Assembly (NCBI RefSeq): GCF_004364865.1
Contig: NZ_SOAU01000001.1
Location: forward strand, 3,132,001-3,196,000
Length of the DNA stretch: 64,000 bases
Reading direction: 5' to 3'
DNA from: Ilumatobacter fluminis
GTDB taxonomy: Bacteria; Actinomycetota; Acidimicrobiia; Acidimicrobiales; Ilumatobacteraceae
Shown here: in pieces, positions 1 to 8,400 of the stretch
Layout: the number at the start of each line of letters is the position of its first letter
Numbering within the stretch: position 1 is the stretch's first letter
Notes under the pieces: model-generated
Seen by the model: only the letters and a program-made list of their open reading frames with translations
Databases searched by the model: none
What the model was told of the DNA's origin: nothing
Translations under genes and position numbers: made by a program

Positions 1-2
1 AG

Positions 3-467
3 GAGCCTGCGGGTGAACCGGCTACCGAGCCGACGCCGTCGCCGACCGAGGCCCCCGTGGCCGTGCCCGAGATCCTCGACGTGTCGGCCACCACGATCGA
101 CGGCAACGAGATCGAACTCGGCGCATTCGCCGGCCGACCCGTGCTGTTGTGGTTCTGGGCTCCCTGGTGAAGCACCTGCAATCGTGAAGCCCCCTCGGTC
201 GAGGAGGCCAAGCAACGTTGGGGAGACGAAGTCGCCTTCGTCGGAGTGGCGTGGTCCGGTGACACCGGCCAGTACGTCGACTTCGCCGACCGGTACGACC
301 TGAGCTTCCCGCAGATCGACGACACGAACGCCGATGTGTTCACCCGTTTCGGCGTGGCGTATCAGCCGGCGATCGCCATCGTCCTCCCGAACGGCGATGT
401 CCAGACCATCGCCGGGGCCGTCGACGCCGAGACGCTCGACGGCATCCTGAGCCAGGCGACCGCCTGA
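3..467 (+). CDS. thioredoxin-like (TlpA/DsbE-type) protein, probable selenoprotein, 5' end outside window
   Basis: The reading frame is open from the left edge to the TGA stop at 465-467 except for one in-frame TGA at 168-170. That TGA sits exactly where the first cysteine of the thioredoxin active site belongs: the peptide reads LLWFWAPW-(TGA)-STCNREAP, a W-C-x-x-C site with the first Cys replaced. Both sides are clearly thioredoxin: a Pro/Thr/Glu-rich linker (codons 1-20 in view), the strand before the active site, and downstream FVGVAWSGD and the cis-proline motif YQPA near codon 118. A hairpin with a GGUC loop starts 18 nt after the TGA. I therefore read the TGA as selenocysteine, giving a U-x-x-C redox protein, probably exported and membrane- or wall-tethered. 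Standard gene calling would split it or call it a pseudogene, which remains the alternative. Confidence 0.75.
189..208 (+). other. candidate bacterial SECIS hairpin after the in-frame TGA
   Basis: Bases 189-196 pair with 201-208 (GCCCCCUC with GAGGAGGC): seven of eight positions pair, with one C-A mismatch at 192/205, closing a 4-nt GGUC loop at 197-200. There are 26 nt between the TGA (168-170) and the loop. Bacterial SECIS elements are known to lie inside the coding sequence just after UGA with a G/GU-containing apical loop; the E. coli fdhF loop also contains GGUC. The hairpin lies in normal coding sequence, so chance pairing in GC-rich DNA is possible. Confidence 0.6.
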
Positions 468-537
468 GCTCTCCTGCACACGCGCCAGGCCGACGTCGAC
501 CGTCCGCGAGACGGCACCGCCCGGTCGGCGTCGTCGG

Positions 538-2583
538 TCAGGCGTCGTCGGCGTCGGCGGCGAAGGCGCAGTCGAAGACCCGGTCGCCGTACTCCTCGTC
601 GAACACCGAGTAGGGGTTGCGACCCTCGAAGCACTCGACGTTGTCGACCTCGTACGGCACGAGCCATTCGTCGTACCCGTCGGCGACGAGCGCTTCGTAG
701 CACGGTGCGGCGCCCGTCATCGCCGCGGTGAACTCGTCGTCGGAGAGGCTGTACACCTCGCCCGACCACAGCAACTCGGTGAGCCCGCACTCGGGAGCGA
801 GCAACGAGACCGGCATCTCCCAGTCCTCGGCGTTGCCGGCGGCGATCTCGGTCTCGAAGCACGTGGTCGCTTCGGCAGCGTCGTCGATCGAGTAGCACCG
901 ATCGGCCGCCGACTCCTCGTACTCCCAGTCGTCGGCCGAGTCGTCGTCGTCCCAGTCCTCGTCGGCCCAGTCGTCCTCGACCCAGCCGTCGTCGGTCCAC
1001 TCCTGGTCGATCGCGAAGTCGTCGTCACCGACGACGCCCGGGACGAGCCCGAACGCCATGTCGAAGAAGTCACCGACCGCTGCGGTGCCGAGATCGATCA
1101 ACTCGTCGAGTTCGTCGCGGTCGAGAGCCCGCAGCACGGCGAGCATCGCCTCGCTACCGGTGGCGATCGGGCTCACGTACCACTGCCCGTCTCGTTCGCG
1201 GACCTCGAGACCCACGGCCTCCATGTCGCTGAACGCCTCGGTGAACGCCGTGACGAATGCTTCGACCGACTCGGGCACGTCGACGCCGGTCATCTCCTCC
1301 ATCGACGAGGTGGCCTCCGGGTCGAGACAGGTCTCCGCCGACTCCGAACCGTTCGGTCCGGCGTAGTCGACCGTGATGCAGTCGTCCTCGAACGAGAAGC
1401 GCACGGAGTCGTCGCCGTACGAGGCCTCGATGGTGGCGGCGTCGACGAACAGGGTCCGGGCCGAGCCGTCGCCCTCGACGCGCACGTCGGTCTCGGTCAG
1501 CCGGATCTCGACGCCGTCGGATTCGTCGGCGATCGCCTGCTCGGCGTCGGCGAGGAAGAGCGGAGCGTACCGCTGCAAGGCTTCGGCCTCGGCGGGGTCG
1601 AGCATCTGCAGCATGCCGCGCACGTCGAGTGCCGCGAGATGTTCGGCGAACAGATCGACGACACCCTCCGGCGAGTCGGCACCGACGGCGCCGATGCCCT
1701 CGGACGGCGTCGCACCGACGGCCGCCTCGGTGCGGGCGGCCTCGGCCGCCGTGTAGAGCAGGCTCAGGTACCAGGCACCGTCGTGCTCGACGGCCGCCAT
1801 GCTCATCTCGAGTGTGTCGGATTCGGTCACCGACGAGCCGCGCATCTCGGCGAGCTCGTCCTCGGACAAGCGGTCGGTGATCAGCGCACCCATCGGGATC
1901 GCGTCGCCGTCGACCGTGACGAGCGCATCGGCCGACATGTGCAGCATCACGATGTCGTCGACACCGAGCTGCTCGACCTCGGTCGTGTGCTGCTCGATCA
2001 CGACGTCGAAGCCGTCGAGGGCGCCGAGGTCGAGGTCGGACGAGAGGATCTCGAGTCGCTGCAACTCGGCGACGGTGTCGATCATCGGCTCACCGAGTGA
2101 CTCGCGTTCACCCGGCAGCATCAGGTCGACGAGACCGAGGACGTCTTCACCCTCCATCGACGCCATCATCTGATCGGCCAGCTCTTCCGGCGATCCGGCG
2201 CCACCCGCCGACTCGTCGTTGAACTGCCGCACGGCGAAGATCGCCGCGAGACCGATCGCGACGACGGCGCAGGCAGCGAGCGCGACGAGCACCGGACGCC
2301 GCTTGCTCGACTCGCCCGATGTCGCCGTCGGCGCCGTGGCTCCGGACTCAGCGGGAAGCGGGGCGACCGGACTCGAGGCAATGGGGCTCGGCGCGACGGC
2401 GTCGGGAGCGGGAGGGGCCGGCGGCACGGCAGCCGAGGCCGGCTCGGGTTCGGGCAACACCGGCTCACCGGCGCCTGCGCCCTCGCGTGACCACGGAGAG
2501 ACGCCCGCATCGCCGCGCTGCGGTTCGGCCGGGTCGGCGCCCGAGTCGGAGCTCGGCGGCTGCCAGGGGGTGTCGTCGCTCAT
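538..2583 (-). CDS. membrane-anchored hypothetical protein with duplicated domain and acidic Trp/Asp segment
   Basis: Not assigned to a family. The 681-aa protein starts with a Pro/Ala/Ser-rich cytoplasmic tail (1-93), then KRR and one membrane helix (about 97-118), then a large outside part. Two similar segments follow (about 125-300 and 315-500), each starting SPE(E/G)(L/V)(A/V)D and resembling the small cystatin-like folds of secreted actinobacterial proteins. Residues about 523-558 are Asp/Glu with a Trp every four or five residues, and the last 115 residues carry six Cys (RCYS, TTCF, PECG, APCY, VECF, FDCA), suggesting disulfides. ATG at 2583 is chosen because a TACGGT hexamer lies 7 nt upstream; the frame stays open much further upstream but that overlaps the divergent gene and looks non-coding. 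Confidence 0.7.
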   Translation of the reverse strand: MSDDTPWQPPSSDSGADPAEPQRGDAGVSPWSREGAGAGEPVLPEPEPASAAVPPAPPAPDAVAPSPIASSPVAPLPAESGATAPTATSGESSKRRPVLVALAACAVVAIGLAAIFAVRQFNDESAGGAGSPEELADQMMASMEGEDVLGLVDLMLPGERESLGEPMIDTVAELQRLEILSSDLDLGALDGFDVVIEQHTTEVEQLGVDDIVMLHMSADALVTVDGDAIPMGALITDRLSEDELAEMRGSSVTESDTLEMSMAAVEHDGAWYLSLLYTAAEAARTEAAVGATPSEGIGAVGADSPEGVVDLFAEHLAALDVRGMLQMLDPAEAEALQRYAPLFLADAEQAIADESDGVEIRLTETDVRVEGDGSARTLFVDAATIEASYGDDSVRFSFEDDCITVDYAGPNGSESAETCLDPEATSSMEEMTGVDVPESVEAFVTAFTEAFSDMEAVGLEVRERDGQWYVSPIATGSEAMLAVLRALDRDELDELIDLGTAAVGDFFDMAFGLVPGVVGDDDFAIDQEWTDDGWVEDDWADEDWDDDDSADDWEYEESAADRCYSIDDAAEATTCFETEIAAGNAEDWEMPVSLLAPECGLTELLWSGEVYSLSDDEFTAAMTGAAPCYEALVADGYDEWLVPYEVDNVECFEGRNPYSVFDEEYGDRVFDCAFAADADDA

Positions 2584-2590
2584 GTCCGTG

Positions 2591-2596
2591 ACCGTA
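2591..2596 (-). promoter_or_regulatory. putative -10 (TACGGT) for the 2583 gene
   Basis: TACGGT lies 7 nt before the ATG at 2583, close enough for a leaderless transcript. No convincing -35 is visible. Confidence 0.45.
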
Positions 2597-2670
2597 TCCA
2601 ATCCGTGATCGCGGGGACCCGAAGTTTCCCGCCGCAACTTCATCGGCCGGATCGGGTCGCTGCTGAACCC

Positions 2671-2722
2671 CTGCATCCGACGACTGCATTCGACGGCTGC
2701 ATTCGACGGCTGCATCCGACGA
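2671..2722. repeat. four 13-bp tandem repeats between divergent genes
   Basis: Four exact 13-bp units lie end to end in the order A-B-B-A, where A is CTGCATCCGACGA (2671-2683, 2710-2722) and B is CTGCATTCGACGG (2684-2696, 2697-2709). They fill most of the space between the minus-strand gene starting at 2583 and the plus-strand gene starting at 2749 and end 14 nt before the latter's putative -10. Possible operator array or slippage repeat; function unknown. Confidence 0.85.
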
Positions 2723-2736
2723 CGACACCGCCTTCG

Positions 2737-2742
2737 TAGTGT
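2737..2742 (+). promoter_or_regulatory. putative -10 (TAGTGT) for the epimerase gene
   Basis: TAGTGT ends 6 nt before the ATG at 2749, favouring that ATG over the in-frame GTG at 2743. Confidence 0.4.
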
Positions 2743-2748
2743 GTGGTC

Positions 2749-3654
2749 ATGAGCGCTCCTCTCCGCGTCGGCATCACGGGATCGTCCGGTCTGATCGGCA
2801 CGGCGCTCAAACGCGCGCTCACCGACGCCGGCCACACGGCGATCCCCATCGTCCGACGCGCAGCAGGCGACGGCGAGATCTCCTGGGACCCGTCCGAACG
2901 ACGTCTCGATCCCGCCGACCTCGCCGAGCTCGACGTGGTCGTCAACCTCGCCGGTGTCGGCATCGGTGACAAGCGCTGGACCGACGAGTACCGGTCGCTC
3001 ATCCGCACGAGCCGCATCGACAGCACCGAGACGTTGGTCGACGCCTTCCACCAGCTCGGCGCCGACGCACCCGGGGCCCTGGTGAGCGCATCGGCGATCG
3101 GCTACTACGGCGATCGGGACGACGAGACCCTGACGGAGACGTCCGCTCCTGGCGACGGGTTCCTCCCGAGCGTCTGCACCCAGTGGGAGCAGGCCGCCGT
3201 GCGTGCGGGCGACGTGACGCGGGTGGCGACCGTCCGGACCGGCGTCGTCCTCACCCCCGACGGTGGTGCGCTCGCCAAGATGCTCCCGCTGTTCAAGTTC
3301 GGACTCGGCGGCCGCTTCGGTGACGGACGGCAGTGGTGGAGCTGGATCAGCCTCACCGACGAGGTGCGCGCCATCGTGCACGCCATCACGTCCGACGTCG
3401 ACGGAGCGTTCAACCTGACGGCGCCGAACCCCGCCACCAACCGCGAGTTCACCGACGTGCTGGGCGACGTCCTCGGCCGTCCGACGTTCCTGCCGGTTCC
3501 GGCCTTCGGTCCGAAGCTCGTCGTCGGCAGCGACCTCGCCCAAGCCCTGCTCTTCGACAGTGCCCGGGTCATCCCGGCGGCGCTCGCCGACCACGGCTTC
3601 GAGTTCGAACATCCGGGTCTCGAGGCGGCGTTGCGGGCCGAACTCGGACGATAA
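2749..3654 (+). CDS. TIGR01777/YfcH-like SDR-family epimerase
   Basis: Predicted NAD(P)-dependent atypical short-chain dehydrogenase of the TIGR01777 (YfcH, SulA-like) family; the substrate of this family is not established. The 301-aa protein begins with a Rossmann motif GITGSSGLIG, then VVNLAGVGIGDKRW (family signature around residues 66-79), SASAIGYYGD (about 107-116), and a C-terminal DUF1731-like part with LTAPNPATNREF. Length and motif order match the family. An alternative GTG start two codons upstream adds only two residues. It is followed after about 30 nt by the marR gene on the same strand, but that gene seems to have its own promoter. Confidence 0.88.
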   Translation: MSAPLRVGITGSSGLIGTALKRALTDAGHTAIPIVRRAAGDGEISWDPSERRLDPADLAELDVVVNLAGVGIGDKRWTDEYRSLIRTSRIDSTETLVDAFHQLGADAPGALVSASAIGYYGDRDDETLTETSAPGDGFLPSVCTQWEQAAVRAGDVTRVATVRTGVVLTPDGGALAKMLPLFKFGLGGRFGDGRQWWSWISLTDEVRAIVHAITSDVDGAFNLTAPNPATNREFTDVLGDVLGRPTFLPVPAFGPKLVVGSDLAQALLFDSARVIPAALADHGFEFEHPGLEAALRAELGR

Positions 3655-3673
3655 CGGCCGGACGATCGCTGCG

Positions 3674-3679
3674 TACACT
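3674..3679 (+). promoter_or_regulatory. putative -10 (TACACT) for the marR-like gene
   Basis: TACACT lies 6 nt upstream of the GTG at 3686 with no Shine-Dalgarno between, suggesting a leaderless transcript. Confidence 0.5.
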
Positions 3680-3685
3680 GGTGGC

Positions 3686-4177
3686 GTGGGCGAGACCACC
3701 GCACCGACACCGATCACGCAACCGACCGAGACCCGCTGGCTCGACGACGTCGAGATGCGCGCGTGGCGGTCGTACGTCGAGACCCAGGCCGACCTGAACA
3801 CCGCGATCGAGGCCGACCTCCGGCCGACCGGACTGTCACTCGGCGACTACCAGGTGTTGGTGTTCCTGTCCGAGGCACCCGATCAGCGCCTGCGGATGTG
3901 CGACCTGGCCGACGACCTCCAGCTCTCGCCCAGCGGCCTCACCCGGCGGCTCGACGGCATCGTCCGGCGAGGGTGGGTCGAGCGGGTCGGCTCCGACGAC
4001 GATCGCCGGGTCATGCTCGCAGCGCTCACGCCCGAGGGGCGCGCCACCCTCGAGTGTGCCGCCCCGACCCACGTCGACAGCGTTCGTCGACGCCTGGTCG
4101 ACCTGCTCGACGAGGACGAGCTGGCGACCCTCGCGACCATCTTCGACAAGGTGCGAACCGCCCTCGACGACGCCTGA
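3686..4177 (+). CDS. MarR-family transcriptional regulator
   Basis: A 163-aa winged-helix regulator. The middle has the MarR DNA-binding layout: LGDYQVLVFLSEAP, then the recognition-helix region MCDLADDLQLSPSGLTRRLD (about residues 72-91), then the wing GSDDDRRVMLAALTPEGRA (about 104-122), with helical dimerisation ends. The GTG start is chosen from the TACACT box. Such proteins usually bind a palindrome near their own or an adjacent promoter and respond to small ligands; the target here is unknown. The neighbours (epimerase before, argJ after) do not form a known regulon. Confidence 0.88.
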   Translation: MGETTAPTPITQPTETRWLDDVEMRAWRSYVETQADLNTAIEADLRPTGLSLGDYQVLVFLSEAPDQRLRMCDLADDLQLSPSGLTRRLDGIVRRGWVERVGSDDDRRVMLAALTPEGRATLECAAPTHVDSVRRRLVDLLDEDELATLATIFDKVRTALDDA

Positions 4178-4220
4178 CCGCCCGGTGCAACCAGCGCCCC
4201 GGTCGGGCATGATGCACGTC

Positions 4221-5387
4221 ATGGACGACACGATCCCGTTGCCGACCGGATTCGGCTGTCACGTCGCGAGCATCGGCGTGAAGGACGACACCGACGACTT
4301 CGTCGTCATCGCCACCGCCGACCCGCACCCCGCTTCGGGCGTCTTCACCATGAGCCGATTCGCCGGCCCGAGCGTGACGATCAGCCGCGAGCATCTCTCC
4401 GACCGGCGGGCTCGCGGGATCGTGATCGTGTCGAAGAACGCGAACGTCGCGAACGGTCCGGCAGGACTCGACGACGCCAACGAACTCCTGACGATCGTCG
4501 CCGACCGACTCGGATGCGAGCCGACCGATCTCCTCGTCGCGTCGACCGGTGTGATCGGCCGCCGCTACCCGATGGATCGCATCCGGGCCGGAGCAGCCGC
4601 CACCCCGACCGCTCCCGGCGGCACCGACGCCGGAGCAGCAGCACGCGGCATCATGACGACCGACACCGTGCCGAAGGTCGCCGCACGCACGATCGGCGAC
4701 GGCCCCGCTCGTGTCGTCGGCATCGCCAAGGGCGTCGGCATGATCGAGCCCGACATGGCGACCATGATCGCCGTCGTCACGACCGACGCCGAGATCGACG
4801 CGGACATGCTCGACGCCACGTTCCGTCGGGTGGTCGATCGCACGTTCAACTGTGTGAGTGTCGACTCCGACACGTCCACGAGCGACACCGCCGTCGTCCT
4901 CACGAGCGCTGCGGCCGGCCCGGTCGACATCGCCGAGTTCGAGGTCGCCCTCGAAGCGGTGTGTCTCGAGCTGACCAAGCTGATCGCGAGCGACGGCGAG
5001 GGCGCCGAGACACTCATCGAGGTCCGTGTCACCGGCGCCCGCGACGCAGCACAGGCGAAGCGGGTCGCGAAGGCGATCGTCAACTCGCCGCTGGTGAAGA
5101 CCGCCGTCCACGGCGCCGACCCGAACTGGGGCCGGGTGGCCATGGCGATCGGCAAGTGCAGCGACGACACCGACATCGACCAGGACCGGGTCTCGATCGC
5201 GTTCGGCGACACCGAGATCTATCCGACTCGCGTCGACGACGCCGAACTCGAGCGGTTGTCGACGTACATGCGCGGCGACGAGGTCGTCATCTCGGCCGAC
5301 CTCGGCATCGCCGACGGCGCCGCAACCGTGTGGGGTTGCGACCTGACCGACGGTTACATCCGCATCAACGCCGACTACACGACGTAG
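4221..5387 (+). CDS. argJ: bifunctional glutamate N-acetyltransferase / amino-acid acetyltransferase ArgJ
   Basis: Transfers acetyl from N-acetylornithine to glutamate (and often acetyl-CoA to glutamate) in arginine biosynthesis. The 388-aa precursor has the family hallmarks: ASTGVIGRRYPMDRI, the segment VGIAKGVGMIEPDMATMIAV with the Ala-Thr autocleavage site (A-T in DMATM, around residues 176-178), VNSPLVKTAVHGADPNWGR and the C-terminal GYIRINADY. Cleavage would give alpha and beta chains. ATG at 4221 is chosen; ATGs at 4209 and 4212 are in frame, and a CATGAT hexamer 7 nt upstream of 4221 could be a weak -10. No other arg gene lies next to it. Confidence 0.95.
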   Translation: MDDTIPLPTGFGCHVASIGVKDDTDDFVVIATADPHPASGVFTMSRFAGPSVTISREHLSDRRARGIVIVSKNANVANGPAGLDDANELLTIVADRLGCEPTDLLVASTGVIGRRYPMDRIRAGAAATPTAPGGTDAGAAARGIMTTDTVPKVAARTIGDGPARVVGIAKGVGMIEPDMATMIAVVTTDAEIDADMLDATFRRVVDRTFNCVSVDSDTSTSDTAVVLTSAAAGPVDIAEFEVALEAVCLELTKLIASDGEGAETLIEVRVTGARDAAQAKRVAKAIVNSPLVKTAVHGADPNWGRVAMAIGKCSDDTDIDQDRVSIAFGDTEIYPTRVDDAELERLSTYMRGDEVVISADLGIADGAATVWGCDLTDGYIRINADYTT

Positions 5388-5409
5388 CCCGACACAGCAG
5401 CTCGGCGCG

Positions 5410-8400
5410 TCAGCCGGGCTGCGGGCCGATGCCGAAGCGGGTGTCGACGAGGCGGTCGGACGCGACACCCATCGAGGCGCCGGCGCCGAACCAGGCCGAC
5501 ACGTCGACGAGCACGTCGGTTCGGGCGTACGTCCAGACGCAGATCTTGCCGGTGCCGTCGACGGGCACGACCACGGCGTTCGGCGAGGCGACCCCGTTGA
5601 CGAAGTTGACCGATGAGGTCTCGGGCCTCGCCGATGCGCACGGCCACACCGTGAGGTGACCGTCGGCGGTCGGACGGGCGGCCGTGACGTTCAACGCCAC
5701 GCCGGACACGTCGGAGCCGGGCACACCACCCACGTCGAGCACGAGCACCTCGAGCTGGTTCTGAGCCGGCAGGCTCCGCTCCGCCGTGCCGGTGCCATTG
5801 CGGGTGTCGATCAGCCGGGCCGCGGCCGCGCCCATCGACGAGTTGTCGGCGAACCACGCCGACACGTCGACGACCACGTCGGTTTCGGCGTGGGTCGACA
5901 CACAGACCGTGCCGGTCTCGTCGACCGGCACCACCACCGCGTTCGGGGAGGCGACGCCACGGAGGTAGTTCACCGACGAGGTGTCGGGGCGCTCTGAGCC
6001 GCACGGCCACACCGTGAGGTGGCCGTCGGCGGTCGGGCGGGCAGCGGTGACGTTCAGCGCGACGCCGGAGACACCCGACGCCGGGACACCGCCGACGCCG
6101 AGCACGGGCACCTCGAGGCGCTCACCTTCCGGCAGCGGTCGCTGTGGCGTCCCGGTACCGTCCCGCGTGTCGATCAGCCGGGCCTGTGCGGCTTCCATCG
6201 ACGCGCTGTCGCCGAACCAGGCCGACACGTCGACGATGAGGTCGGTCGCGACGAGCGACCACACGCAGATCGCGCCGGTTTCGTCGACCGGGACGACGAC
6301 GGCGTTCGGCGACGCCGCAGCGGCCACGAAGTTGACCGACGAGGTCTCGGGCTTCGGCGAACCGCACGGCCAGACGGTGAGGTGGCCGGGGGCGGACGCC
6401 CGGACGGCGGTGACGTTGAGGGCGACGCCCGACACGCCCGACGCCGGCACGGCGCCGACGCCGAGCACCGGCACCTCGAGCGTCTGCTGCGCGCCGAGGC
6501 GGCGCGGCGGTGTGTATCCGTCGCCGAGGAGTTGCAGGATGCGGTCGCGGAGGAACAGCGAGAACTCGGCGTCGCCGGTGCTCGTCAGGTGCACGCCGTC
6601 GCTCTGGAACCAGCGGTGCGCCGAGGCGTGGCCGCTGTGGGCGTTCCAGTCGGCGACGACCAGGTTCGGCCAGTCGGAGCGGGCAGCGTCGAGCGCGGCG
6701 TTCGTGGAGGCGTAGTCGTAGCCGCTCCGACGCGTCGACAGGTTCGGCCACACCACGAGCCCGACCTGGCGGTCGGCGAGGGCGCTCATCACCGCGTCGA
6801 TGCGTTCCGGCATCTTCGAGGGTGTGTCGTTGTAGCCGAGTTCGACCACGACGAGATCGGTGCCCATCGGCACGGTTTCGGCCACCGCCACGCCCTCTGC
6901 GGTCGTGCGCCCCGACACCGACGAGTACATCTCGGCGTCGAACACCTCGTCGGTGAGCACCTGGAACTCGGACGACGAGCCGAGCGCCATGCCGGTGCCG
7001 ATCGAGTCGCCGATGTACGCGAAGTCGGCGGCGTTCGTCATCGAGCGGTAGATCGGGACCAGCTCGAATCCGGGCGACGGCAGCCCGTAGTCGCCCCGGA
7101 AGTTCCAGGCGCTGCGGTAGTTGCCGTTGCCGAGCGACACCCGGTTGTCCCAGATGCCGTCGTACGGAGTGGTCGGGTCGTTGACCGTCGCGACGGCATC
7201 GGCCGAACTCAGGCCGTATCGCGACATGACCGAGTCGGCGTCGATGACCCTCGTCCACTGGTGCAGCGGATTCGGCTCGACGTCGTCGAACGGGTCGTTC
7301 ACGGACGGGAACGACCCACCGGCCGTCCGCGGTCCGTTCGAAGCCGAGAACTCGGTGGAGACGAGGTTGTTCGTGCCCGTCCACACCCGCACGTCACCGG
7401 CGGTCGCGGCGATCGCCGAGTTGGTTCGAGCGTGCTCGACCGGGACGAACGACGAACTCGTCGCTCCCCCGCGGGTGGCCGCCCCGTAGTACACCTGGCA
7501 CGAACTGGTGTCGCAGGTGGACGCGTACGAGTACCGGCTCTGGGTCAGGCCGTACGAGCGGGCGGCGACCGACTGCGCCTTGAGCGATTCGGTGGGCCAG
7601 CTCGCCGACACCTCCTTGGGCACCACGCCGCGGAGATAGAGCTCGGTGTCGAGTTCGTTCACGACCCGGTTGCCGTCGCCGGTGTTCCAGAACTCGAGGT
7701 CGCCTCGGTAGTGGGTGAGCGATCCGTCCGGCTGACACGCGCCGAGCACGTCGCCCGGCACGGCCGTGTCGTCGGCCACCGTGGTGCTGAACGTGATCGG
7801 GCCGGCGACGCCCGACTTCAGCTTGGTCCAGGTGGTCGGTGACTGATCGGCGAGGAGTTCGCTCGCCCGTTCCCAGTCGTCCTGGTTCCACACCGTGCCG
7901 CCCGACGGCAGGTTCTGCGCTTCCTGGAACGAGTGCAGGGCGGCCTTCGTGAGGTTGCCGAAGTCACCGTCGATGTAGGAGGGGTCGTGGCCGAGATCGC
8001 GCAGCACGCGCTGCATCTGCTCGACCGCCGAACTGTTGGTCATCCCGAACGTGATGAGGCTCTCGGGCACCGTCGCCACCGAACCGGACGGGCAGCTCTG
8101 CTTCGACACGATGCCGTACACGTCGAAGGTGTTGGACGAGGTCTCGACCGCATAGAGCGAGGTGTAGTCGTTGGCCGACGACTGGCTCGCGCCGGCCCAG
8201 CGCGCCTTGCCCCTGGTGCTGACGACGCCGAAGGTGCCGCGCCCGTCCCAGTCGGTGAGTCGCACCCTGATGTCGCCGGTGCGGGTGCCCATCGAGGTGC
8301 CGCCGTAGTAGTGGTCGAGGATCTCGGTGTAGTCGTGACCGGCCTGTGCGCGCCCGTAGGCGCCCCACTGCGACATGCCGCGTCCGTGCCCGAACCCGAC

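Noticed and set aside
13-467. Reading the thioredoxin gene as a pseudogene or as two short ORFs (13-303, 246-467)
   Set aside because: The 13-303 frame is an unrelated Arg/Pro-rich shadow, and the frame containing 246-467 is intact thioredoxin on both sides of a single TGA at the catalytic Cys position. Selenocysteine explains this better, although a nonsense mutation is not excluded.
2671-2722. CRISPR array
   Set aside because: Units are 13 bp and contiguous with no spacers, and no cas gene is present.
2584-3801. Upstream extension of the 538-2583 minus-strand gene
   Set aside because: It is antisense to the epimerase and part of marR, has low-complexity composition, and lies beyond a good start with a TACGGT box.
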